Shown here piece after piece: positions 43,898 to 51,212 of a stretch of 64,000 nt of DNA (position 1 is the first letter of the stretch; each line of letters starts with the position of its first letter). The stretch covers positions 124,001 to 188,000 of the forward strand of contig DAOTXS010000087.1 of the NCBI GenBank assembly GCA_034435055.1, written 5' to 3'. Position numbers and translations under genes: made by a program. This DNA is from DAOTXS01 sp034435055. Lineage in GTDB: Bacteria > Chloroflexota > Anaerolineae > UBA4142. The notes beneath the pieces were generated by a model. It saw only the letters and a list, made by a program, of their open reading frames with translations, was not told the origin of the DNA and searched no databases.

Positions 43898-45061
43898 ATG
43901 CGGACGATTGCTCGCTTTGTGGCGAAATTTCTCGCTTGGGCAATCTTTCCGATCCTCGTTCTGTTATGGTTCCCGTCCCCGTGGATGTGGCTGGGATTTA
44001 TCGCCCCATTGTTTTTTTTGATCGGTCGATGGATTGAGCGCGGCACGCCGTTGCCATCAACCCGCGCGAATCTGCCGCTGTTCATTTTTCTCCTTTGGGT
44101 TGCCTTTAGTTTTGCCGTCACGCCGGCATCCGACCTCGCCGTGATTACGGTGGGGCAAGTCCTTGTCGGCGTGACGGTGTTTTTTGTCCTGCGCGATTTC
44201 ACGCCGCCGATGGAACGCGCATTATGGATTGCCGGCGCGCTCGTTCTGCTGGGAGTGGTTTTTGCGCTCGTTGCGCCGTTCACCGTCAATTGGACGCCGA
44301 GCAAGTTGTTTGGCTTGCCCGAGTTCTATGACAAGTTGTGGTTCCGTCTGCCGGAAAAAACCAACTCCAACATTCTTGCCGGCGCACTCGCGCCGATGGT
44401 GCCGATTGCGCTCGCGCTTGTCCGGCAAAACGAACGGCGGTGGCGGATACTGGGCGCAACCGCGCTCGCGCCGATTTTGCTCATTGGGGTGTTGCTTCAA
44501 TCGCGCGGCGCGTTTTTGGGGCTGGCGGCGGGCATCGTCGTTTGGCTCGCGCTCTATAATCGCTGGATGTTGCCGCTGGCTTTGGCAGGCATCCTGGGTT
44601 TGATGGCGGTCGATGTTTTTTTCGGCGGCGCGTCGCTGGCAACGTTGTTGTACGGCGAAGCCGGCGCGACGATTGCCGGGACGATGGTGATGCGGCAAGA
44701 CCTGTGGCGCGAAGCAGTCCTTTTGATTCGCCAAGCGCCATTATGGGGAATCGGACTGGGCGCGTACCCGCGCGTCTCTGCACACGCCTTGCCCCACGCG
44801 CACAATCTCTTTTTGCAAATCGCGCTCGATACCGGCGTAATCGGGTTGGCGGCGTTTTTAGGTGTCGTTGGCGTGGCGATGCGCGCGGCGTGGTCGAGTT
44901 ATCGCGCTAAACTGAATCGCCATTTAGCCATCGGCGTGCTGGCGGCGTTCGTTGTGCTGATGGTGCACGGGTTGGGCGACGTGATTGTGTGGGGAACAGC
45001 CAAAGCAAGCATCGTGTTGTGGATTTTGCTCGCGCTGGCGATGGGGTTGGATGAGAATTGA
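43898..45061 (+). CDS. O-antigen ligase/polymerase family membrane protein (Wzy_C, WaaL-like)
   Basis: The 387-residue protein has about ten hydrophobic helices and the Wzy_C signature: 'VMRQDLWREAVLLIRQAPLW', 'GIGLGAYPRV' and 'LPHAHNLFLQIALDTGVIGL' with the conserved H-x-H-N. It would polymerise lipid-linked units or ligate glycan to an acceptor outside the membrane. No Wzx flippase is visible within the window, so unit export for this route must be encoded elsewhere or be done by another transporter. It is the last gene of the operon; a repeat element follows. Confidence 0.88.
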   Translation: MRTIARFVAKFLAWAIFPILVLLWFPSPWMWLGFIAPLFFLIGRWIERGTPLPSTRANLPLFIFLLWVAFSFAVTPASDLAVITVGQVLVGVTVFFVLRDFTPPMERALWIAGALVLLGVVFALVAPFTVNWTPSKLFGLPEFYDKLWFRLPEKTNSNILAGALAPMVPIALALVRQNERRWRILGATALAPILLIGVLLQSRGAFLGLAAGIVVWLALYNRWMLPLALAGILGLMAVDVFFGGASLATLLYGEAGATIAGTMVMRQDLWREAVLLIRQAPLWGIGLGAYPRVSAHALPHAHNLFLQIALDTGVIGLAAFLGVVGVAMRAAWSSYRAKLNRHLAIGVLAAFVVLMVHGLGDVIVWGTAKASIVLWILLALAMGLDEN

Positions 45062-45068
45062 AAACTTT

Positions 45069-45222
45069 ACCGCAGAGCACGCGGAGAACGCAAGGAAAAT
45101 TGATCTGTCATGCTGAGCACGTTCGCTTTGCTCAGTGTAAACTCCGCGAAGCATCTAGCTTGAAACTCGACCAGCCAAAGATATTTGCAAGATTCTTCGC
45201 CGCTTCGCGGCTCAGAATGACA
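45069..45222. repeat. Dispersed inverted-repeat element, copy 1 (core 45106-45222)
   Basis: The core runs from TGTCATGCTGAGC to GCTCAGAATGACA, 117 bp with 13-bp terminal inverted repeats (12 of 13 match). It is preceded by a CCGCAGAGCACGCGGAG stretch of another short family. Copy 2 at 46476 is nearly identical and inverted; copy 3 is at 54151. No coding capacity; it resembles a MITE. Confidence 0.85.
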
Positions 45223-45249
45223 TTTTGATAGTGTCATTTAATATGATGT

Positions 45250-46425
45250 GTGTTGGATTTGCGGAAAATGATTGAGCGACCGGAAGAACAATTCCTGATC
45301 GATTGCGCGGGTTTGCCAATGCACCCGGCAAAAATCGCGCACGCGCGCACATTGATCGACGCGGGACTCGATTGGGATTATTTGACGCGTACCGCCGAGC
45401 AACACAATCTCACGCCGGTGCTCGTCCGTCAAATCGATAATCATTTTGCCGATGCTGTCCCGCCGGCGATTGGGCAAAAACTCAAAGCGTCGATCGAGCA
45501 AAGCACGTACTGGAATTTGTGGCAAGCCGGGGAATTGCATCGACTCTTGGAATTGTTCAATCGCGCCGGCGTCCAAGCCGTCCCGCACAAAGGATTGTGG
45601 CTGGCGCAGGTGGCGTACGGCGGCTGGGCGTGGCGGCGCATCACCGACCTCGATCTTTTGATTTGCGCCCGGGATTTTTGGCGCGCCCGAAAAATTTTGC
45701 TCGCCGAAGGTTACGCGGCGTACCCGCAATTATCGGAACGGCAAACGCAAGCGTATGTGCAGTATCGCCACGAGTTGACGTTTCAACATTCCGCGAATCG
45801 TTTCATTGTCGATTTGCATTGGGGCGTGTGGTTTGCGCGGACGATTCTGTGGTTCGAGCGGATGCGCTTTTGGGATCGCTTGCGCCCGGTGAATATCGCC
45901 GGCAAAATGGTATCCGGCCTCGCGGCAGAAGACGCGCTCTTGTTGTTGGCGATGCACGGGCTGGTGCATTACTGGAGTTCGTTGAACTGGGGGGTGGACA
46001 TTGCGCAATTGATCCGCGCGCATCCCAACACCTTCGATTGGACGTTGACGTTGCGTGAAGCCGAGCGGCTGGGGGTGATGCGGGTCTTGTTCATCGCGTT
46101 GAAACTCGCGCAGGAATTGATCGCGTTCGATTTGCCGGCGGACGTGGCGGCGCGCGTCGACCAGGATGAGGTGGCGGGCGCGCTGGCGGAGCGTTTCCGC
46201 GCCGGTTGGTTTCAACCGTCCCAGCCAATGTCCGGCTGGGACGAACTTGCGCTTGGCGTCCAAGCCCGGGAACGCTGGCGGGACAAACTGCATTGTGTAC
46301 TGACCATCTTGACCAGTCCAACGACCGAAGAAATCCAACGATGGCCCTTGCCCAAGCCGTTGTTCCCGTTCTATCGGATTTTGCGTCCGTTGCGGTTGAC
46401 GTTGGAACGCGAGAGTGTTCAATAA
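45250..46425 (+). CDS. Nucleotidyltransferase-fold protein (NTP_transf_5-like)
   Basis: The 391-residue protein has the family core 'VQAVPHKGLWLAQVAYGGWA' and 'RRITDLDLLICARDFWRARK', in which D-L-D is the metal-binding pair, then 'RFIVDLHWGVWFA' with a third acidic residue. Members are frequent in exopolysaccharide loci, but no substrate is established. GTG 45250 or ATG 45268 could start it; no good ribosome site is seen. The gene stands alone between two inverted copies of a 118-bp repeat, which suggests it was inserted as a cassette between the polymerase gene and the methyltransferase. Confidence 0.8.
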   Translation: MLDLRKMIERPEEQFLIDCAGLPMHPAKIAHARTLIDAGLDWDYLTRTAEQHNLTPVLVRQIDNHFADAVPPAIGQKLKASIEQSTYWNLWQAGELHRLLELFNRAGVQAVPHKGLWLAQVAYGGWAWRRITDLDLLICARDFWRARKILLAEGYAAYPQLSERQTQAYVQYRHELTFQHSANRFIVDLHWGVWFARTILWFERMRFWDRLRPVNIAGKMVSGLAAEDALLLLAMHGLVHYWSSLNWGVDIAQLIRAHPNTFDWTLTLREAERLGVMRVLFIALKLAQELIAFDLPADVAARVDQDEVAGALAERFRAGWFQPSQPMSGWDELALGVQARERWRDKLHCVLTILTSPTTEEIQRWPLPKPLFPFYRILRPLRLTLERESVQ

Positions 46426-46446
46426 ATTTTGCGAAATAAAAATCTC

Positions 46447-46632
46447 ACCGCCAAGACGCGAAGGACGCCAAGGAATGTCATTCTGAGCGACCGAAGGGAG
46501 CGAAGAATCTCGCAAATATCAATGGTCGGTCAAGTTTCAAGCTAGATGCTTCGCAGAGTTTACACTGAGCAAAGCGAACGTGCTCAGCATGACAGTTCAA
46601 TTTTTCTTGGTGTTCTTTGTGTCTTTGCGGTT
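46447..46632. repeat. Dispersed inverted-repeat element, copy 2 (core 46476-46594), inside a second inverted repeat
   Basis: The core runs TGTCATTCTGAGC to GCTCAGCATGACA and is the reverse complement of copy 1 with few changes. It sits inside outer inverted arms CCGCCAAGACGCGAAGGACG (from 46447) and CTTGGTGTTCTTTGTGTC (to 46632), so the whole resembles a nested element. Confidence 0.85.
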
Positions 46633-46784
46633 AATATTAGACGTTATCCGAAACAAGGAAAATCATCCACGAAGAACACGAAGGACACTAAAATAAGAAG
46701 AAATAATTCGTGGTTCTTCGTGACCTTGGTGGAAAATATTTATTTCAGATAACGTTAATTATTTCGTATCAGGTCTGTTAGATA
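46633..46784. repeat. Short repeat remnants upstream of the methyltransferase gene
   Basis: TAGACGTTATCCGAAA (46638-46653) recurs at 48975-48990 and, inverted and slightly changed, at 46743-46757. CACGAAGAACACGAAGGACA (from 46669) and an inverted TTCGTGGTTCTTCGTGA (from 46709) form another imperfect pair. No gene or clear promoter is seen. Confidence 0.55.
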
Positions 46785-47474
46785 TTGGATCCGGTTTTGA
46801 TTAGGGATATAATCGAATGGGACGTGGAAACTTGGTCGGCGGCGTTGCGGTTTTGGGAATCTGCCGTCGATTGGCGCGGCGCGCCGAAGATGTGTTTGGA
46901 AGTTGGCGCGGGGAACGGCGGGCTATCGTTGTGGCTCGCGCTCAAAGGTCATCGTGTCGTCTGTTCCGACTTGACCAGCCCGGCGAATCGAGCGGCACGT
47001 TTGCATGCCAAGTACGGCGTGTCTGCGCTGATCGAGTATGCGGCAATCGACGCGACGGACATTCCCGACCGCGCGCGGTTTGACATCGTCGCGTTCAAGT
47101 CTATACTGGGCGGCATCGGCAGAAACAACGACCGCGCGCGGCAACAACGTGCCATCGACGAGATGTTCGACGCGCTCAAGCCGGGCGGCATGCTGTTGTT
47201 TGCGGAAAATTTGCGCGCGAGTCCGGCGCATCGGTTCTTTCGCGAAAAGTTTGTGGGCTGGGGCAAATCGTGGCGGTACGTGACGCTCGCCGAGATGCGT
47301 GAGTTTCTGCGCCAGTTTGCGACCGTGCAAATGCGCGCGACCGGCGTTATCGGCGTGTTGGGCAGGACGGAGCGCGAGCGGAATCTTTTGGCGCGGGTGG
47401 ACAATTGGGTGTTGAATCGATTGTGTCCGGACGAGTGGAAGTATTTGGTGTACGGCGTGGCGGTTAAATCGTAA
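46785..47474 (+). CDS. Class I SAM-dependent methyltransferase
   Basis: The 229-residue protein has motif I 'MCLEVGAGNGGLSLWLALKG', an acidic residue after strand 2 ('VVCSDLTSPANRA'), 'DIVAFKSILGGIG' and 'ALKPGGMLLFAENLRAS' (post-motif). These fit a Methyltransf_25/11 type enzyme, probably methylating a sugar or lipid intermediate. TTG 46785 is the likely start; the upstream sequence is repeat-derived and shows no clear ribosome site. Neighbours are glycan genes but spacing of over 200 bp on both sides argues it is transcribed separately. Confidence 0.8.
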   Translation: MDPVLIRDIIEWDVETWSAALRFWESAVDWRGAPKMCLEVGAGNGGLSLWLALKGHRVVCSDLTSPANRAARLHAKYGVSALIEYAAIDATDIPDRARFDIVAFKSILGGIGRNNDRARQQRAIDEMFDALKPGGMLLFAENLRASPAHRFFREKFVGWGKSWRYVTLAEMREFLRQFATVQMRATGVIGVLGRTERERNLLARVDNWVLNRLCPDEWKYLVYGVAVKS

Positions 47475-47697
47475 ATCTTTTTTGTCCGCGAATTACGCGA
47501 ATTGACGCTAATCTTTTTTCAATCGCCTGACGCGGGGATGTCATTGCGATGGTTGAAACGTGTTGTACGTAACCAATCCGATTCATCGGATTTCTACCTG
47601 GTGAGACATCGAATTCATTCGATGGCGCTCTGTGCCGTTTTTCATTCGTATGATTCGTGGAATTCGCGGATCAAAATTTCTTCGCAGTTGAAACGTA
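47475..47697. repeat. Repeat-derived leader of the wzm-like gene with two short palindromes
   Basis: TCCGCGAATTACGCGAATT at the left end (about 47483-47501) recurs at 55722 and inverted at 55769. A degenerate inverted partner is GGAATTCGCGGATCAAAAT (about 47659). Between them lie two 7-8 bp hairpins: AATCCGAT-TC-ATCGGATT (47575-47592) and ATCGAAT-TC-ATTCGAT (47608-47623). No gene is seen. Confidence 0.6.
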
Positions 47698-48552
47698 ATG
47701 AATGATGTTTTGAATTCACAACAAGCGATGATTGAACCGACGGTGCGCATTCGTCCGCCGGGGAGTTGGATTTCCTTCGACTGGCGCGAACTGTGGGAAT
47801 ACCGCGAACTGTTGTATTTCCTTGTCTGGCGCGATGTCAAAGTGCGCTATAAACAAACCGCGCTCGGCGTGCTGTGGGTCGTCTTGCAACCGCTTGCAAC
47901 GACGCTGATCTTTTCTGTCATCTTTGGCAATCTCGCCAAGATTCCGTCCGAGAATTTGCCGTACGCGGTGTTCGCGCTTGCCGGGCTGGTGCCGTGGAAT
48001 TATTTCGCGGGCGCGTTTTCGCGCGGCGGCACAAGTTTGGTGGGCAGTGCGAATCTCCTCTCCAAAGTGTATTTTCCGCGCCTCATCATTCCGATTGCAA
48101 GTATGGCATCGGGGCTGATCGATCAAGCCATCGTCTTTGGTCTGCTCATCGTCTTGATGTTGTTCTTTGGCATCGTGCCGACTCTTGCCATCGTAACGTT
48201 GCCGTTCTTTCTTTTGCTCGCGATTGCGACCGCGCTCGGTGTGAGTTTGTGGCTTTCGGCGTTGCACGTTCAGTACCGCGACGTGGGGTATTTGATTCCG
48301 TTCATCGGTCAGTTTTGGATGTACGCGACGCCGGTGGTGTACCCGGCGAGCATGATTCCGGCGCAATGGCGCATTCTCTACGGCTTGAACCCGATGACCG
48401 GCGTCGTCGAAGGATTTCGCTGGGCGCTCTTTGGTACCGGCGCGGGACCGGATGCGATGTTGTTCGTATCGGTGGTGATGGTCGCGGTGCTGTTGGTGAG
48501 CGGTCTGTTTTTCTTCAAGCGGATGGAGGATGGTTTTGCGGATGTCGTTTGA
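47698..48552 (+). CDS. ABC-2 type polysaccharide exporter permease (Wzm-like)
   Basis: The 284-residue membrane protein has about six helices and the family patterns 'LLYFLVWRDVKVRYKQTALG', 'LWVVLQPLATTLIFSVIFGN' and 'SANLLSKVYFPRLIIPIASM', plus 'LHVQYRDVGYLIPFIGQFWM'. With the ATPase at 49210 it should export a complete polysaccharide chain or glycolipid. ATG 47698 lacks a clear ribosome site because repeat-derived sequence reaches the start codon. The ATPase is separated from it by a four-helix-bundle gene and repeats, unlike the usual adjacent wzm-wzt pair. Confidence 0.93.
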   Translation: MNDVLNSQQAMIEPTVRIRPPGSWISFDWRELWEYRELLYFLVWRDVKVRYKQTALGVLWVVLQPLATTLIFSVIFGNLAKIPSENLPYAVFALAGLVPWNYFAGAFSRGGTSLVGSANLLSKVYFPRLIIPIASMASGLIDQAIVFGLLIVLMLFFGIVPTLAIVTLPFFLLLAIATALGVSLWLSALHVQYRDVGYLIPFIGQFWMYATPVVYPASMIPAQWRILYGLNPMTGVVEGFRWALFGTGAGPDAMLFVSVVMVAVLLVSGLFFFKRMEDGFADVV

Positions 48553-48553
48553 A

Positions 48554-48604
48554 AAGACCGGAGACCGGGGACGGAAGACCGGGGACAGGAGACCGGGAGG
48601 GGCA
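48554..48604. repeat. GACCGG-rich repeat, left copy, supplying a ribosome site
   Basis: Imperfect tandem units of the type GACCGGGGACGGAA run from just after the wzm-like stop to one base before the ATG of the four-helix gene. The end, GACCGGGAGGGGCAG, contains a GGGAGGGG ribosome site properly spaced for ATG 48606. The inverted relative lies at 49141-49206. Confidence 0.8.
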
Positions 48605-48605
48605 G

Positions 48606-48977
48606 ATGGCGGATGTGGTGTACAAGTTTGAGAAATTGGAAATTTATCGGTTGGCAATCGAGTATTTGGATTTGATTTATGCGGTTGCAGACAAGTTACC
48701 CAAGACCGAAGATTATAATTTGCGTTCACAGATCGTCCGCGCGGCGACATCGATTGTCTTGAACATTGCGGAAGGATCAACGAGTCAGAGCGACGCGGAA
48801 CAGAATCGGTTTCTCGGGATGGCATTGCGTTCGCTCGTCGAAACGGTGGCGTGTCAACGCATTATCGAGCGCAGGAACTATTGTCAGTTAGCGGAAATTA
48901 CGCCCGCGAAGGAATCCGCGCACACGTTGTTTGTCAAAATTCAAGCGATGCGAAAATCGCTTGTGCGAAATCAATAG
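48606..48977 (+). CDS. Four-helix-bundle protein (23S rRNA intervening-sequence/Avd-like family)
   Basis: The 123-residue protein has the family pattern: 'YKFEKLEIYRLAIEYLDLIY', 'YNLRSQIVRAATSIVLNIAE', 'EGSTSQSDAEQNRFLGMALR' and 'SLVETVACQRIIERRNY'. Such proteins (TIGR02436) occur in 23S rRNA intervening sequences and elsewhere as orphan genes, and related Avd proteins act in diversity-generating retroelements; the general function is unknown. A much longer frame that includes this one (from 47874) overlaps the permease and is not real. The gene lies between inverted GACCGG repeats, its ribosome site is part of the left repeat and its stop codon lies in the TAGACGTTATCC repeat, so it looks like a mobile cassette. 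No reverse transcriptase is seen. Confidence 0.9.
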   Translation: MADVVYKFEKLEIYRLAIEYLDLIYAVADKLPKTEDYNLRSQIVRAATSIVLNIAEGSTSQSDAEQNRFLGMALRSLVETVACQRIIERRNYCQLAEITPAKESAHTLFVKIQAMRKSLVRNQ

Positions 48978-49039
48978 ACGTTATCCGAAATAATGGATCC
49001 GCAGATTGCACAGATTATTTTTCTGCGAAATCCGTGTAA

Positions 49040-49206
49040 CACTTGCCTTGGCGGGAACGCAAGTGCCAGGGTCTATGGATTAATTTCCAGCACATTGGTT
49101 ATACCGATAATGTCAAATAATCCTATGTCAATCTTAATTCCCGGTCTCCGATTTTCTTCCGGTCATCGGTCTTTTTCCGGTCTCTGGTCTCCCGTCCCCG
49201 GTCTTG
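49040..49206. repeat. Hairpin and GACCGG-rich repeat, right inverted copy (49141-49206)
   Basis: CCGGTC-type units (CCGGTCTCTGGTCTCCCG and similar) occupy 49141-49206 and are the reverse complement type of the copy at 48554. They reach to within three bases of the wzt-like ATG, which consequently has no purine-rich ribosome site. A 7-bp hairpin CACTTGC/GCAAGTG lies at 49040-49065. Confidence 0.75.
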
Positions 49207-49209
49207 CCT

Positions 49210-50514
49210 ATGTCTGATCTTGCTATTCGAGTTGAAAATCTCTCCAAGCGGTATCGCATTGGCGCGCGGCAAACTCGCCACGACACGCTCCGCGACGCGC
49301 TCACGGCGAAATTCAAGGGGGCGACCATTGCCGGTCTTCCGTCTCCGGTCTCCGGTCTTGCATCTCCCGGCACCGGTCTTGCCTCTCCCGTCTCCGGTCA
49401 ATCGGACTTGATCTGGGCGTTGAAGGATGTTTCGTTCGAGGTCAAGCGCGGCGAGGTGGTGGGGATTATCGGGCGGAACGGCGCGGGGAAAAGCACGCTC
49501 CTCAAGATTCTCTCGCGCATCACCAAGCCGACGACCGGCTACGCCGATCTGTACGGGCGCGTCGCGTCGCTGTTGGAAATTGGCACCGGCTTTCATCAGG
49601 AGTTGACCGGGCGCGAGAATATCTATCTGAGTGGCGCGATTTTGGGAATGCGCAAAGCGGAGATCGACCGCAAGTTTGATGAGATCGTCGCGTTTTCCGA
49701 GATCGACAAGTTCATCGATACGCCGGTCAAGCGGTATTCCAGCGGGATGTACGTGCGGCTGGCGTTTGCGGTGGCGGCGCATTTGGAGCCGGAGATTTTG
49801 TTGGTGGATGAAGTGCTGGCGGTGGGCGACGCGGCGTTTCAGAAAAAGTGTTTGGGCAAGATGGGGGATGTGGCGCGCGAAGGGCGGACGGTGTTGTTCG
49901 TGAGTCATAATATGGCGGCGGTACGACGCCTCTGCTTAAGAGGTATTTTACTGGAGGGAGGACGTATCCAAGTAAGTGGTGATGTTGACTCAGTTGTGGA
50001 TGCTTATTTTCTTGCAAATGCTCAGGACTCTGCCAGTCCCAGTGATGTAATTTCTGTTGAAGATGGCGATGCGAAATATACAGCATGGGAATTGATTGAT
50101 TCGGGTACTGGAATGCCATATAGTTGCTATTCTCGTGATGAATGCCGCTTCAGATTATATTTATCATTAAGGCGCACAATTAGAAATGCACGATTGGGTT
50201 TTGAGATAATTGACTCAAACGAACAAAAACTAATTGTTGCACATAGCATGGATAACGGTTCAGCCGAAATCAATATGAATCCGGGTGATTATTACGTCGA
50301 TTGGAATCTTCGTGTTCCACTAAGAGAAGGTTACTATACAATTGTTGCTGGTTTGGGTGCGCAAGTTGAAGGACAGATCGATTTATGGTCAGCGAAGCCA
50401 CTACTCACGGTTCTCCCTAAAATGGACTTGCATTTGTCTAGTGAGCGTAGAGGATTAGTGTGCGAAGATGTACAATTCGAAGTCATTCGACTGCGTGAGA
50501 TTCCAGCAACATGA
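49210..50514 (+). CDS. ABC exporter ATPase with C-terminal glycan-binding domain (Wzt-like), chimeric
   Basis: The N-terminal ATPase domain (about residues 1-245) has 'LAIRVENLSKRYRIGARQTR', Walker A 'GRNGAGKSTLLKIL', signature 'YSSGMYVRLAFAVAAHL' and Walker B 'EILLVDEVLAVGDAAF'. The C-terminal Wzt_C beta-sandwich (about 290-430) contains 'LGFEIIDSNEQKLIVAHSMD' and 'WNLRVPLREGYYTIVAGLGA', the part that recognises the exported chain end. Between the N-terminal strand and Walker A is a 25-residue Ser/Pro/Gly insert made of repeat DNA (49329-49407). Base composition drops sharply near 49920, just after 'VLFVSHNMAAVRRL', so the C-terminal half appears to have another origin. ATG 49210 is chosen over TTG 49204. 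Confidence 0.93.
   Translation: MSDLAIRVENLSKRYRIGARQTRHDTLRDALTAKFKGATIAGLPSPVSGLASPGTGLASPVSGQSDLIWALKDVSFEVKRGEVVGIIGRNGAGKSTLLKILSRITKPTTGYADLYGRVASLLEIGTGFHQELTGRENIYLSGAILGMRKAEIDRKFDEIVAFSEIDKFIDTPVKRYSSGMYVRLAFAVAAHLEPEILLVDEVLAVGDAAFQKKCLGKMGDVAREGRTVLFVSHNMAAVRRLCLRGILLEGGRIQVSGDVDSVVDAYFLANAQDSASPSDVISVEDGDAKYTAWELIDSGTGMPYSCYSRDECRFRLYLSLRRTIRNARLGFEIIDSNEQKLIVAHSMDNGSAEINMNPGDYYVDWNLRVPLREGYYTIVAGLGAQVEGQIDLWSAKPLLTVLPKMDLHLSSERRGLVCEDVQFEVIRLREIPAT
49329..49407 (+). repeat. In-frame CCGGTC-type repeat inside the wzt-like gene
   Basis: About 79 bp of units such as CCGGTCTTCCGTCTCCGGTC are the same family and orientation as 49141-49206. They encode a low-complexity 'GLPSP-VSGLASPGTG-LASP' run in the loop before 'DLIWALKDVSFEVKRGE'. 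The length keeps the reading frame. Confidence 0.85.
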
Positions 50515-51212
50515 GAGAGCAGAATCTTCCAAGATTAATTGACTATTCTACCAATACTAGCGATGCGTATTTCTTAGAATACCGCGCGATAAATTCAGCA
50601 TTACTTCGCGTGGCTGAACAAGTGCAAGGTGTCCTACTCGATATAGGTTGCGGGAATAAACCATACCAGAGATTATTTTCATGTGTGACGCGATATATCG
50701 GATGCGATATGGTGCAATCGAGTCAGAATAAAGTAGACGTGATTACCGTTGCGACCGAGTTGCCGTTTTCTTCAGAATCATTTGATTCTGTACTTTGTAC
50801 CCAAGTTATTGAGCACGTCGAAGACCCAGAAGCACTTTACTTTGAAGCGTGCAGGGTGCTCAAACCTGGGGGGCATCTTATTCTTTCTGGACCAATGTAT
50901 TGGCATTTGCATGAAGAACCGTATGATTTTTTCAGGTTCACAAAGTATGGATTAAGATACTTGTCAGAAAAAACGGGATTTGAGGTCATCGAGATAATTC
51001 CTAATGGTGGAAAATGGGCTGTCTTGGGTCAAGTCCTAATCCACACAATTCAAAACACTTGGCTGGATCGTAAGCCATTAGTCAGTGTCACCAATAGAAT
51101 CTTTGCGTGGCTTGATGATAGGTATTATAATGACTTTAATACACTCAATTATGTAGTTATTGCTCGAAGAAAGCGCTTGGCAGCGCCAGCATCTGTAAAC
51201 CATGAATCATAA
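50511..51212 (+). CDS. Class I SAM-dependent methyltransferase
   Basis: The 233-residue protein shows motif I 'VLLDIGCGNKPYQRLFSCVT', 'YIGCDMVQSSQNKVDVI' and 'LCTQVIEHVEDPEALYFEAC', then 'CRVLKPGGHLILSGPMYWHL' and 'EEPYDFFRFTKYGLRYL', a Methyltransf_11-like enzyme of the kind found beside Wzt. It starts inside the wzt-like stop (ATGA) and overlaps the next gene by 11 bp. In other ABC-exported glycans a terminal methyl group recognised by Wzt stops the chain; this gene is a candidate for that, by position only. AT-rich like its neighbours. Confidence 0.85.
   Translation: MREQNLPRLIDYSTNTSDAYFLEYRAINSALLRVAEQVQGVLLDIGCGNKPYQRLFSCVTRYIGCDMVQSSQNKVDVITVATELPFSSESFDSVLCTQVIEHVEDPEALYFEACRVLKPGGHLILSGPMYWHLHEEPYDFFRFTKYGLRYLSEKTGFEVIEIIPNGGKWAVLGQVLIHTIQNTWLDRKPLVSVTNRIFAWLDDRYYNDFNTLNYVVIARRKRLAAPASVNHES

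Noticed and set aside
43231..44304. Minus-strand open frame (357 codons) spanning dehydratase and polymerase genes
   Set aside because: It crosses two well-supported genes on the other strand and is rich in Arg, Thr and His without motifs.
47874..48605. N-terminal extension of the four-helix-bundle gene
   Set aside because: The frame runs through the wzm-like gene and the GACCGG repeat; family similarity starts only at ATG 48606, which has its own ribosome site.
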